From assembly GCF_030693625.1 (NCBI RefSeq), contig NZ_JAUYAF010000063.1, forward strand, positions 1 through 64,000: a stretch of 64,000 bases of DNA, in the 5' to 3' direction. Below are positions 8,302-17,291 of this stretch, one piece after another. The position numbers were made by a program, and so were the translations under genes. A model generated the notes under the pieces. It ran no database searches. It saw only the letters and a list, made by a program, of their open reading frames with translations, and was not told the origin of the DNA. The DNA is from Phenylobacterium sp. GTDB lineage: Bacteria > Pseudomonadota > Alphaproteobacteria > Caulobacterales > Caulobacteraceae. How positions within the stretch are numbered: the stretch's first letter is position 1; each line of letters starts with the position of its first letter.

Positions 8302-9348
8302 ATGACCGACGCCGTCCGCCTGACCTCCCTGGCCCATGGCGGCGGCTGCGGCTGCAAGATCGCCCCGGCGGTGCTGCAGGACATCCTGGCCCGGATGCCG
8401 GCGGCGGCGGCCTTCCCCAACCTGCTGGTGGGGACCGAGACCTCGGACGACGCGGCGGTCTGGCGCCTGAACGACACCCAGGCCCTGGTGGCGACCACCG
8501 ACTTCTTCATGCCGGTGGTGGACGATCCCTTCGACTTCGGCCGCATCGCCGCCACCAACGCCCTGTCGGACATCTATGCGATGGGCGGCGCGCCGATCCT
8601 GGCCCTGGCCATCGTCGGCATGCCGATCGACAAGCTGGCGCCGGAAACCATCGGCCAGATCCTGGCCGGCGGCGCGTCGGTCTGCGCGGCGGCGGGCATC
8701 CCGGTGGCCGGCGGGCATTCGATCGACAGCGTCGAGCCGATCTATGGCCTCGTCGCCCTGGGCCTGGTGCATCCCGACCGGGTGCTGAAGAACAGCGCCG
8801 CCCGGGCCGGCGACGTCCTGATCCTCACCAAGGCGCTGGGCGTCGGGGTGCTGAGCGCGGCCTTCAAGCAGGACAAGCTGGACGCGGCGGGCTATGGCGC
8901 CCTGATCGCCTCGACCACCCAACTCAACGCCGTGGGCCAGACGCTGGCCACGCATGACGGCGTTCACGCCATGACCGACGTCACCGGCTTTGGGCTGCTG
9001 GGCCATGCCCTGGAGATGGCGCGCGGCGCGGGCCTGACCGCCAGGATCGATCCCGACCCGCCCCGGCTGCCGGGTGTCGAGGCCCTGGCCAGGGCCGGGG
9101 TGCGCACGGGCGCCTCGGGGCGTAACTGGGCGAGCTACGGCGCCTCGGTCGACGCGCCGGGCGACCTGCCCGACTGGAAACGCGACCTGCTGTGCGATCC
9201 CCAGACCAGCGGCGGCCTGCTGATCGCCGTCGAGCCCGCCGCCGCCGAGGCGGTGATGGCCCTGGTCCGGGAGGCGGGTTTCGCCGCCGCCGCTGTGGTC
9301 GGACGATTGACCCCGCGCGGCGGCCAGCCCGTGGTGGTCGGAACCTAG
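8302..9348 (+). CDS. selD: Selenide, water dikinase SelD
   Basis: A 348-residue enzyme making selenophosphate from selenide and ATP. The N-terminal active site reads HGGGCGCKI with Cys16, Cys18 and Lys19, matching the catalytic Cys/Lys of characterised SelD. The position that is selenocysteine in some organisms is Cys here, so no UGA decoding is needed. The conserved AIRS/PurM-like segments are present ([29 protein letters not shown]). The ATG at 8302 places these motifs at their usual distance from the N-terminus. It faces divergent mnmH and is followed 10 bp later by a HAD gene, probably cotranscribed. No selA, selB or Sec tRNA is seen here. Confidence 0.95.
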   Translation: MTDAVRLTSLAHGGGCGCKIAPAVLQDILARMPAAAAFPNLLVGTETSDDAAVWRLNDTQALVATTDFFMPVVDDPFDFGRIAATNALSDIYAMGGAPILALAIVGMPIDKLAPETIGQILAGGASVCAAAGIPVAGGHSIDSVEPIYGLVALGLVHPDRVLKNSAARAGDVLILTKALGVGVLSAAFKQDKLDAAGYGALIASTTQLNAVGQTLATHDGVHAMTDVTGFGLLGHALEMARGAGLTARIDPDPPRLPGVEALARAGVRTGASGRNWASYGASVDAPGDLPDWKRDLLCDPQTSGGLLIAVEPAAAEAVMALVREAGFAAAAVVGRLTPRGGQPVVVGT

Positions 9349-9358
9349 GGAGCGGCCG

Positions 9359-9964
9359 ATGAAGCTGAGCGGGGTGATCTTCGACGCCGACGGGGTGCTG
9401 CAGCACGCCGGGCCCTTCGGGACGGAGGACTGGGTCTGGAGCGCCCGGCGGCACCGGGACTTCGTCACCGGCTTCTATTCCGCCGCCGCGCCTGAGACCC
9501 TCGCCGATCTGGGCGCCTTCACCGCCGCCTGTGGCCGGGCCCTGGCGCAGGCCGGTTGGCCCCACGACGCGGCCAGCTATCTCGAGCGCTGGGCCGAGGG
9601 CGCGGTCATCCCCGACCCCGCCTTGCTGGAGGACGTCCGGCGGCTGCGGGCGGCAGGCGTCGCCTGCTATCTCGGCTCCAACCAGGACGCCTTCTGGGCG
9701 GCGCACCTAGAGACGACGCTTGGCTATGGCGCCCTGTTGGACGGCCTGTTCATCTCCTGCCGCCTGGGCGCCGCCAAGCCCCAGGCCGCCTTCTTCGAGG
9801 CCATGCTGGCCCAGATCCCCTACCCCCGCGAGGAGCTGATCTTCTTCGATGACAAGGCCGCCAACGTCGAGGCGGCCCTCGCCTGCGGCCTGGAGGCGCG
9901 GCTGTTCACCGATCGCGCCCGGTACCTGCGCGACCTGGAAGAGCTGTCGGGACTGGAGACGTAG
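9359..9964 (+). CDS. HAD-superfamily hydrolase
   Basis: A 201-residue HAD protein with motif I FDADGV (nucleophile Asp9, general acid Asp11) and motif IV FFDDKAANVEAA near residue 163. A helical cap lies between motifs I and II, as in subfamily I phosphatases (IA3/YihX-like). It is probably a phosphatase of a small phosphorylated metabolite; the substrate is unknown. GGAG lies just upstream of the ATG, and the gene starts 10 bp after selD, suggesting cotranscription. A direct role in selenium metabolism would be a guess. Confidence 0.85.
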   Translation: MKLSGVIFDADGVLQHAGPFGTEDWVWSARRHRDFVTGFYSAAAPETLADLGAFTAACGRALAQAGWPHDAASYLERWAEGAVIPDPALLEDVRRLRAAGVACYLGSNQDAFWAAHLETTLGYGALLDGLFISCRLGAAKPQAAFFEAMLAQIPYPREELIFFDDKAANVEAALACGLEARLFTDRARYLRDLEELSGLET

Positions 9965-10127
9965 CGAGACTTGACGCGCCGCTCGGGGACGGGAAAACTG
10001 GACGCCGGTCGAGCATGGCGACCAACGGTCCGCGTAAAGGGTTGAACCCGCCTGCAGACGGCACATTCGAAGCATCTTCTTCTGCCCGAGAACCGCGGAC
10101 GCCGGGCGCATTGGAGAAGGTGTTCCC

Positions 10128-10970
10128 ATGACCAAACCCAAGCCCATTCCCGCACGCCCTAGCCTTGAATGGCTGCGCAAGACCGCCAAGGACCGGTTGG
10201 CCCAGGCGCGGAGGGTGACGCCCGAAGCCAAGCTCGCCGCCGCGCAGCTCCAGATCGCCCGCGAGTACGGGTTTTCGAGCTGGCGGGCGATGAAGGTCCA
10301 TGTCGAGCGGCTGAGCGCGCGCCGGACCTTCGATGAGGACGGCGTCCCGACCCACCTGCCGCGCGTCGACCTGATCGCGTCCTGGCCGGACTTCACGGCC
10401 GAGCGCCCGTTGAACCTGTTGGTCAGCGGCTGCCTCGCCGGACTGCCGGTCGGGGTGGACGGCTCCACCTATGGCGACCATGCCCTTATCCGGCGGCTGA
10501 TCGACCTGCCCAACGCGCGGGCGGTGACCTTCTGCCCGGAGAACTTCGCCTTCGGCACGCCCCGCGCCACCCCAGACATCCACGGCGGCGACGGGCACGA
10601 CGTCCTGGATGGCCACGCGAAGGTGTTGTCGGATACCGGCGAGGACTGGACGGCGGGCATGATCGCGGCGGCAGAGCGCATGCTGGCGATCGCCAGAGCC
10701 CATCAGGTTCGGCTGGCTATCCTGATGGACATCAGCGCGGCCTGCGGTTCCCAGGTCATCTATCGGGGGGCCCGCGCATCGTCCGCCCACCAGATCGGCC
10801 AGGGCGTCTGCGCGGCCCTGCTGGTGCGCAACGGCATACCCGTCGTCAGCCAACGCGACTACCGCACCTTGAACGGCGTCTTCCGCCGGCTGAACCCCGC
10901 CTTCAGATCACGGCCGGACCTGCGCGACCACCATGAGGTCGACTGGTACCGGGATTACTTCCAGGCTTAG
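10128..10970 (+). CDS. DUF523 (TudS-like) protein with an extra N-terminal domain
   Basis: A 280-residue protein in two parts. Residues about 11-62 form a helical segment (SLEWLRKTAKDRLAQA, ending AREYGFSSWRAMKVHVE) like that preceding ankyrin repeats in other proteobacterial proteins. Residues about 95-230 are a DUF523 domain with its three conserved cysteines: Cys102 (SGCLAG), Cys136 (FCPEN) and Cys206 (SAACGS). In TudS/ThiUS-type DUF523 proteins these Cys ligate a [4Fe-4S] cluster used to remove sulfur from thiouracil or thiouridine, so a desulfidase role is plausible. Its stop overlaps that of the convergent carboxylesterase by 4 bp. Confidence 0.8.
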   Translation: MTKPKPIPARPSLEWLRKTAKDRLAQARRVTPEAKLAAAQLQIAREYGFSSWRAMKVHVERLSARRTFDEDGVPTHLPRVDLIASWPDFTAERPLNLLVSGCLAGLPVGVDGSTYGDHALIRRLIDLPNARAVTFCPENFAFGTPRATPDIHGGDGHDVLDGHAKVLSDTGEDWTAGMIAAAERMLAIARAHQVRLAILMDISAACGSQVIYRGARASSAHQIGQGVCAALLVRNGIPVVSQRDYRTLNGVFRRLNPAFRSRPDLRDHHEVDWYRDYFQA

Positions 10971-12561
10971 GCGCCCGCGGCGGCGGGTTGGCGGTGCAGG
11001 GTGCCCTTGAGCTGCTGGGTCGGGTAGGCGTCCATCGCCAAGCGCTCGGTCCGATGCGGATCGCTTTCGGCGCCCGACGTAGTGTCGAAGAGCATCACCG
11101 TGCGCTGCTCCAGATCATAGGGTCGCCACGCCGGGATGGCCGAGGTGTTGGGGTCGCCGGTGCGGGCGAAGGCCAGCCAGGCCTGGCTCATCTGATGGGC
11201 CATGGCCGCAGTCTCCTCGCTGGCCTCGCCCACCATGTGCGGGGCCTTGGAGACGTTGTCGAACATGAACGGCAGGTCGAGGGAGTGGGGGGTGATCCGC
11301 CGCCCGCCCTCCACCGGGGTGCGCCACATCAGGCGGTAGGACCAGACCGGCGCGGCCCCCTGGGCGGCCTTCAGCTGGGTCTGGATAACGCTGTCGCGCC
11401 AGTAGCCGCGGGCCGTGGTGATCTTGAAGAACAGCTCCGACGGCGAGGCGGCGGGGCTCTCGGCGCGGAAGGTCGCCACCACGCCTGGAATATCGGCCTG
11501 CGGCAGGTAGCTGGTCAGGCGTGCGGCGAGGCCGGCCTCGTCCAGGCTGAAGGTGGTCTCGTCGGCGCTGCCCACCTGGTTCGACAGTTCGGTGCGGCAG
11601 GTGCCCACCATCATCGGGATCTGGGCTGAGATGACCGGCGCCGCCGGATCCCACGGATGGGCGTCGAAAACCACCTCGTCGAGGGTGGGCGAGAAGCGCG
11701 CGGGGTGCTCGCGCATCAGGGCCCGATTGGCCTTCACCAGGTCCACGAAGGGCAGGTCCTGCAGCCGGCGCGCGTCGGCGCGGGCGATCCCGAGCAGGGT
11801 CAGCAGTCGGTCCAGCTGTTCGTTGGCCCGGTCGCGCGGGGTCAGGCGCAGGTGCGAGCCGCTCTGCACGATACCGCGATGGAACAGGCCCTGGGCGCCC
11901 TTGGCCGCCATGGAGATGCTGACCTTCCGGCCGCCGCCGGACTGGCCGTAAATGGTGACATTGCCCGGGTCGCCGCCGAACCTGGCGATATTGTCCCGCA
12001 CCCACTTCAGGCCCGCGATGATGTCGAGATAGCCGGCGTTGGCCGACCCCGCGAAGTCGTCGCCCAGGGCGTCCTGCAGCAGGAGGTGGCCAAAGACGTT
12101 CATGCGGTGGTTCAGGCTGACGCAGACCACGTCGCCCTTCGAGGCCAGGTTGACCCCGTCATAGAGGATCGAGGAGCCGGAGCCGGCCTCGAAGCCGCCG
12201 CCGTGCAGCCAGACCATGACCGGCCGCCGCGCCTCGTCGGCGCCCGGCGTCCAGACATTGAGGACCAGGCAGTCCTCCCCCATTTCCGGCTTGTTGCCGG
12301 GATAGCCGCCGTCGGACAGGGTGCTGCGGGTCTGGGGGTCTGGGGGGCGGTCTGGCCATAGAGAATGGCTTCCCGCACCCCGCTCCAGGCCTCCACCGGT
12401 TGCGGCGGGCGGAAGCGGTTGGCGCCTCCGGTGGGCGCGCCATAGGGGACGCCGCGGAAGATCGAGACGCCGCGGAACCTTTCGCCGCGCACCTTGCCGC
12501 TCGCCGTCTCGACCACGGGACCCGCGCGGACGCTGTCGTCCGCCGCCACGTCGCTACCCAT
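10967..12561 (-). pseudogene. Type B carboxylesterase, frameshifted
   Basis: Two frames together encode a carboxylesterase/para-nitrobenzyl esterase. The N-terminal part, from ATG 12561, reads GKVRGERFRGVSIFRGVPYG through about LYGQTAPQTP. The rest lies in another frame (GYPGNKPEMGEDCLVLNVW, oxyanion-hole HGGGF, nucleophile GQSGGG, His in PHSLDLPFMFDN). Adding one base to either C-run of the coding strand (plus-strand G runs 12334-12338 or 12342-12347) restores a continuous protein of about 530 residues. So this is either a real one-base deletion or a homopolymer sequencing error. The gene is divergent from the IclR regulator, with the operator between them. If intact it would hydrolyse an ester in the same pathway. 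Confidence 0.8.
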
Positions 12562-12580
12562 CACCCGCTCCGCTCGCTAT

Positions 12581-12607
12581 CGTTCCGTCATGTGGAACGT
12601 TGTTCCA
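12581..12607. promoter_or_regulatory. IclR-type operator
   Basis: TGGAACGTTGTTCCA (12593-12607) is a 15-bp palindrome with the TGGAA-N5-TTCCA spacing of the E. coli IclR box. An overlapping palindrome, CGTTCC-N7-GGAACG, spans 12581-12599. The site lies 31-57 bp upstream of the IclR start and 20-46 bp upstream of the divergent carboxylesterase start. It is positioned to control both directions and the regulator's own expression. Confidence 0.75.
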
Positions 12608-12637
12608 TTGACAGAATGGTCGGCCCCAGGGCAGATC

Positions 12638-13420
12638 ATGTCAACCAAGGGGAATGAGCCGATGAGCGCGGAGCCGGTCTCGACGACGGAAGGGGTGGTG
12701 CCTCGCACCTTCGCGGTGCTCGAGGCCCTGACCCGGTCGCCGGAGCCCATGCGGCTGTCGGCGCTGACGCTGCGCCTCGGCCTGCAGAAGAGCACGGTGC
12801 ATCGCATCCTCGCGGGGCTCATCGGCCTCGACTACGTCCAGCAGAACGCCGAGACCGGCTGCTATTCCGCGACCCTGAAGCTTTGGGAACTGGGCGCCAA
12901 CGTCATCACCGAGCACCCCATCAAGCGGGCCGCCTCCGGCTTCCTGCAGGAGCTTCAGCGGGTCACCGGCGAGACCGTCAGCCTGGTGATCCGGGCCGGC
13001 GACGACGTGCTCTATCTGGACAAGATGATCTCGCCGCGCCCGATCCGCTTCACCACCCGCATCGGCAGCCGGGTACCCGCCCCGCTCACGGCCGGGGGCA
13101 AGGCGATCCTGGCCCACGCGCCCGACGCCCAGGCGGTCCTCGAGCGCACCGCCGCCGGCATTGGCGGCAAGCGCCGCCTCGATGTCGCGGCCTTGACGGT
13201 GGAGCTGCAGGAGGTTCGCGAGCGGGGCTACGCCATGGCCAGCTATCAGCCCGGCGTGGTGGGCTTCGCGGCGCCCATCATGGCGCGCGGTCCGGAGGCC
13301 GCCGCCGCGATCTCGGTCTCCGCGCCCGCCGAACGCGTGGACGAGAAGGGCCGCCAGGAGATCATCGAACACCTGCTCTCGACCTGCGCCAGCATGGCCG
13401 AACAGGTGGGACGGCTATGA
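12638..13420 (+). CDS. IclR family transcriptional regulator
   Basis: About 260 residues. An N-terminal winged helix-turn-helix (FAVLEALTRSPEPMRLSALTLRLGLQKSTVHRILAGL) is followed by the IclR effector-binding domain, including GSRVPAPLTAGGKAILAH and RGYAMASYQPGVVGFAAPI. Such proteins are usually dimeric or tetrameric regulators of aromatic or small-acid catabolism. Two starts are possible: ATG 12638, preceded by AGGG, or ATG 12662, preceded by AAGGGGA. Its stop overlaps the next gene by ATGA, so it is cotranscribed with the MmgE/PrpD gene. Autoregulation through the palindrome at 12581-12607 is likely. Confidence 0.9.
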   Translation: MSTKGNEPMSAEPVSTTEGVVPRTFAVLEALTRSPEPMRLSALTLRLGLQKSTVHRILAGLIGLDYVQQNAETGCYSATLKLWELGANVITEHPIKRAASGFLQELQRVTGETVSLVIRAGDDVLYLDKMISPRPIRFTTRIGSRVPAPLTAGGKAILAHAPDAQAVLERTAAGIGGKRRLDVAALTVELQEVRERGYAMASYQPGVVGFAAPIMARGPEAAAAISVSAPAERVDEKGRQEIIEHLLSTCASMAEQVGRL

Positions 13421-14799
13421 GCGCCGCCGACGCCGCGGGACCGGCGCTGTCGGCGTACATCGCGGGCAGCCAGACCGCGCCGGTTCCTGAGAGCTTCCGC
13501 AGCCTCGGGCGGCTGCACATCCTCGACACCCTGGCCTCCATCGTCGCCTGCCGTGACCTGGCGCCGGCGCGCCTGGCCCGCGACTTCGCCGTCGCCCAGT
13601 CCGGCGACGCCCGGCGCAGCGCCGCCACCATCCTGGGGACGAAAGCCACCGCCGCCCTCGGCGACGCGGCCTTCGCCAGCGCCATGGCCGCCCACGGCGC
13701 GGAGATCAACGACTTCATCCCCTCGGCCTTCGTGCAGCCGGGCCCGGCGGTGGTCAGTGTCGCCCTGGCGCTGGCCGAGCAGCGCGGGCTCTCCGGCGAG
13801 GCGGTGCTGCGCGCCGTGATCACCGGCTACGAACTGGCGGGCCGGATCCCCAAGGCGCTGGGGGTCGGCAACCTGCGGCGGGCCGGGATCGCCAATCACG
13901 GGATCGGGCCGGTGTTCGGCGCGGGCGCGGCGGCGGCCTCGATCCTGGGTCTCCCCGAGGATCGGATTCCCGACCTGCTGACCTATTGCGCGCAGCAGGC
14001 GGCCGGGTCCTGGCAATGGCTGCTGGACGTCGAGCATGTGGAAAAGTCCTTCGTGTTCGCCGGCATGGGCGCGCGCGCGGGCCTCAGCGCCGCCCTGATG
14101 GTGGAGGCGGGCTTCACCGGCGTGCGCGACAGCCTGGACCATCCCGAAGGCTGGATGGCCTCGAAGATCTTCACCGGCGGGGACGCAGACCGCGCGGGCC
14201 TGATCGAGGGCTTGGGAGAGCGGACCGAGCTGATCCACACCGCCTACAAGCGCTACCCGGTCGGCGGGCCGACCCAGCCGGCGGTGAAGGGACTGCTGGA
14301 CCTGCTGCCCGACCTGGAAGCCTCGGCTGTGGAGAGCGTGCGCATCGAGATGCCGGGCCGCTGGCAGGCCTTCCGCGACGCGGCCATGCCGGCCCTCAAC
14401 CTTCGCTACCTGACGGCCATCATGCTGATCGACCGGCGGCTCGATTTCGTCTCGGCCCAGTCGCTGGAACGGATGGCCGGTGACGCCGCCGTGCACGCGC
14501 TGATGGCCCGGGTCGACGTGGTCCACGACCCCGCCCAGGAGACCCCGCCCGGCCAGCCGCGCACCGAGTCGGCCCGCGTCATCGTCCGCCTGAAGGACGG
14601 CGCGGTGCGGGAGGTCTATGTCCCCCACGTGGTCGGCTTCCCGTCGCATCCGATGACGGCCGACGAGGTGGAGGCCAAGGCGCTGGAGCTGATGGCGCCG
14701 GTGCTCGGCGCGGCGCGGGCCGCCGAGGTGGTGCGCGCCGTCGCGCAGATCGAGACCCTGCCCAAGGCGGCCGACCTGGCCCACCTGATTGCAACCTGA
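13417..14799 (+). CDS. MmgE/PrpD family protein
   Basis: A 460-residue member of the MmgE/PrpD family, whose known members are 2-methylcitrate dehydratase (PrpD) and cis-aconitate decarboxylase. Family hallmarks seen are the early LHILDTLASIVACRDL segment, AAHGAEINDFIPSAF, and the central EGWMASKIFTGG and TAYKRYPVGGPTQPAV. It is translationally coupled to the IclR regulator by an ATGA overlap. No prpB or prpC is nearby, so a methylcitrate role is not supported. It more likely dehydrates or decarboxylates an acid in the pathway controlled by the adjacent regulator. Confidence 0.85.
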   Translation: MSAADAAGPALSAYIAGSQTAPVPESFRSLGRLHILDTLASIVACRDLAPARLARDFAVAQSGDARRSAATILGTKATAALGDAAFASAMAAHGAEINDFIPSAFVQPGPAVVSVALALAEQRGLSGEAVLRAVITGYELAGRIPKALGVGNLRRAGIANHGIGPVFGAGAAAASILGLPEDRIPDLLTYCAQQAAGSWQWLLDVEHVEKSFVFAGMGARAGLSAALMVEAGFTGVRDSLDHPEGWMASKIFTGGDADRAGLIEGLGERTELIHTAYKRYPVGGPTQPAVKGLLDLLPDLEASAVESVRIEMPGRWQAFRDAAMPALNLRYLTAIMLIDRRLDFVSAQSLERMAGDAAVHALMARVDVVHDPAQETPPGQPRTESARVIVRLKDGAVREVYVPHVVGFPSHPMTADEVEAKALELMAPVLGAARAAEVVRAVAQIETLPKAADLAHLIAT

Positions 14800-14834
14800 C
14801 GGCCGCAAAGACGGCCTGGCTCTGGAGAGACCCC

Positions 14835-15611
14835 ATGGAATTCATTGGCGAGAAGACGCAGGACGGCGTCACGCGGCGCGAGTTTCGGCTGGTCGTGGAC
14901 GGCGACGCCGTGCCGGGCGTCATCTGGGCGCCGGAGGGCGCGAAAGGCCCACGCCCGCTGATCCTGCTGGGCCACGGCGGTTCGCAGCACAAGAAGGTCG
15001 CCAACCTGACGGCCGCCGCCATCAGCCACGCCCAGAAGCTGGGCTATGCGACCATGGCCATCGACGCGCCCGGCCACGGCGACCGGATCACCCGCGAGCA
15101 GGCGGAAAAGGCGCGCGCCGCCGCCGCCGAGGCCGGCCGCAAGGCCCAGCAGGGCGAGCGCCCGCAGGCGGCGGCGCGGCCGACCCGTGACGCCGGGGTG
15201 GCGCTCAAGCATGTGGCGGAGTGGACGGCGGCCCTGGACGCGGCCCAGGGCCTCGACTTCGTCGGCGCCGGCCAGCCGGTGGGCTATTGGGGCGTCTCCA
15301 TGGGGACCCGCTTCGGCGTGCCCTTCGTGGCGCAGGAGCCGCGGATCACCGCGGCCATCTTCGGCCTGTTCGGGGTCTTCCCGGGCCTTGAGGACCACAA
15401 GGCCGCCGCCGAGGCCATCCGCATCCCGCTGCTGTTCGTCTACCAGTGGGAGGACGAGCTGATGACCCGCGAGCAGGGCCTGGCCCTGTTCAGCGCCTTC
15501 GGCTCAACTGAGAAGACCATGCACATCAACCCAGGCCGCCACGTGGAAATCCCGGCCCACGAGCGCGACGGCTGGCTGGCCTTCTGGGAACGCCACCTCG
15601 GTCGAGCCTAG
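14835..15611 (+). CDS. Alpha/beta hydrolase (dienelactone hydrolase-like)
   Basis: A 258-residue alpha/beta hydrolase. The segment LILLGHGGSQHKK carries the oxyanion HG, the nucleophile elbow is GVSMG, the acid probably lies in YQWEDELM, and the catalytic His is in NPGRHVEIP. The 35-residue Ala/Arg/Gln-rich insert around residues 90-120 is low complexity and probably forms a flexible lid. It begins 35 bp after the MmgE/PrpD stop, so it belongs to the same IclR-led operon, and is probably an esterase or lactonase of that pathway. It ends 3 bp from the convergent SulP gene. Confidence 0.85.
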   Translation: MEFIGEKTQDGVTRREFRLVVDGDAVPGVIWAPEGAKGPRPLILLGHGGSQHKKVANLTAAAISHAQKLGYATMAIDAPGHGDRITREQAEKARAAAAEAGRKAQQGERPQAAARPTRDAGVALKHVAEWTAALDAAQGLDFVGAGQPVGYWGVSMGTRFGVPFVAQEPRITAAIFGLFGVFPGLEDHKAAAEAIRIPLLFVYQWEDELMTREQGLALFSAFGSTEKTMHINPGRHVEIPAHERDGWLAFWERHLGRA

Positions 15612-15614
15612 GCG

Positions 15615-17093
15615 TCAGTGGCCCACCGATGACGGCAGGTGGGTCTTGTCGTGGCGGCCCACCTGGTCGAGCAGGGTGGCGCTGGCCTCGTTCATACCGA
15701 TGACAGCGACCTCGGCGCCCTGGCGGCGGTAGCGGAAGACGACGCGGTCCACCGCGGCCACCGCCGTCAGGTCCCACAGGTGCGCGTCGGTCATGTCGAT
15801 CTCGACGCGCCTGGGATGGCCGTGGAACTCGAACTCCGCGCCGAACACATCGGCCGAGGCGAAGAACAGGTGGCCGTGCACGACGTAGCGGCGCAGGTCG
15901 TCGCCGTCTTCGAGCGCCTCGACCACCACGACCTTGGAGACCTTGCGCACGAACAGCAGGGCGCTGAGCAGAACGCCCAGGACCACGCCCTTGGAGAGGT
16001 CGTGGGTCACGACGACGGTGACGGTGGTCACCAGCATCACCAGCGATGACACCGCCGGAGAGCTCCGCAGCCGCAGGATCGATCCCCAGTCGAAGGTGCC
16101 GACCGAGACCATGATCATCACCGCCACCAGGGCCGCCATGGGGATCATCGCCACCCAGTCGCGAAGGACCAGGATCAGGAACAGCAGGAAGAGACCCGCC
16201 CACAGCGTCGAGAGCCGCCCTCGGCCGCCCGAGGTCACGTTGATGATCGACTGACCGATCATCGCGCAGCCGGCCATGCCGCCGAACAGGGGCGACAGGA
16301 TGTTGGCGATCCCCTGCCCCCGGGTTTCGCGGTCCTTGTCGGAGGGGGTGTCGGTCATGTCGTCGATGATGTTTGCGGTTAGCAGGCTTTCCAGCAGGCC
16401 CACGAAGGCCAGGGTCGCCGACACGGGCGCGATGATCCGCAGGGTCTCCCAGGTCAGGGGCACGGCCGGCAGATGGAAGACCGGCAAGGTGTTGGGCATG
16501 GAGCCCATGTCCCCCACCGTCCTGACGTCGATCTTCAGGGCGATGGCCAGAGCGCTCAGCACGACGATCGCCACCAGGGGGGACGGCACGGCCTTGGTCA
16601 GCCGGGGGAAGCCGTAGATGATCGCCAGGCCGGCGGCCACCATGGCCCAGGTCTGCCAATTGGCCCCGATCAGCTCAGGCATCTGGGCCAGGAAAATCAA
16701 GATGGCCAGTGCGTTGACGAAGCCGGTCATCACCGAGCGCGAGACGTACTTCACATAGCGGCCGAGCTTCAGCAGCCCCACCACCACCTGGAAGACGCCG
16801 GTGAGCAGGCTGGCCGCGAACAGAAATTCGATTCCGTGGTCGCGAACCAGGCCGCCCATCAGCAGGGCCATGGCCCCGGTGGCGGCCGAGATCATGGCCG
16901 GACGGCCGCCGACGAACGCGATGGTGACCGCGATAATGAAGGAGGCGTAGAGGCCGACCGCCGGATCGACCCCGGCGATGATGGAGAAGGCGATCGCCTC
17001 AGGGATCAGCGCCAGGGCGACGACCGTCCCGGCGAGCAGGTCGCTGCGCGGGTTGGAAAGCCAGTCGCGCCGAAGGGTGGCGAGAGATGTCAT
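15615..17093 (-). CDS. SulP family anion transporter with STAS domain
   Basis: About 492 residues. The membrane domain has roughly 10-14 helices, beginning with the SulP signature [34 protein letters not shown], shown here by residues around 18-50. A C-terminal cytoplasmic STAS domain follows (about 380-485). SulP proteins carry sulfate, bicarbonate or dicarboxylates as proton or sodium symporters or exchangers; substrate is unclear. I choose ATG 17093, preceded by AAGG at good spacing, over a TTG seven codons upstream. It is transcribed alone, convergent with the hydrolase operon. Confidence 0.9.
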   Translation of the reverse strand: MTSLATLRRDWLSNPRSDLLAGTVVALALIPEAIAFSIIAGVDPAVGLYASFIIAVTIAFVGGRPAMISAATGAMALLMGGLVRDHGIEFLFAASLLTGVFQVVVGLLKLGRYVKYVSRSVMTGFVNALAILIFLAQMPELIGANWQTWAMVAAGLAIIYGFPRLTKAVPSPLVAIVVLSALAIALKIDVRTVGDMGSMPNTLPVFHLPAVPLTWETLRIIAPVSATLAFVGLLESLLTANIIDDMTDTPSDKDRETRGQGIANILSPLFGGMAGCAMIGQSIINVTSGGRGRLSTLWAGLFLLFLILVLRDWVAMIPMAALVAVMIMVSVGTFDWGSILRLRSSPAVSSLVMLVTTVTVVVTHDLSKGVVLGVLLSALLFVRKVSKVVVVEALEDGDDLRRYVVHGHLFFASADVFGAEFEFHGHPRRVEIDMTDAHLWDLTAVAAVDRVVFRYRRQGAEVAVIGMNEASATLLDQVGRHDKTHLPSSVGH

Positions 17094-17291
17094 GGAAAGC
17101 CTTATCGAGGCCAAGCAACCCCGCGCCTGCTGTGGGGCGGGTCAGGTCTGTCTGTGTCGCTTGAGTTTCCGGGGGATAGGCGCCCGGCCGAGCCACCCGG
17201 CGAGCCGGGTCCGATGAATGCCCGGCTTGTGCCCCGGCGCCGGACCTAAGGCAAGTTGGTTCAGGCCAGCAAGCCCCTGCCAGGTCCGCGC

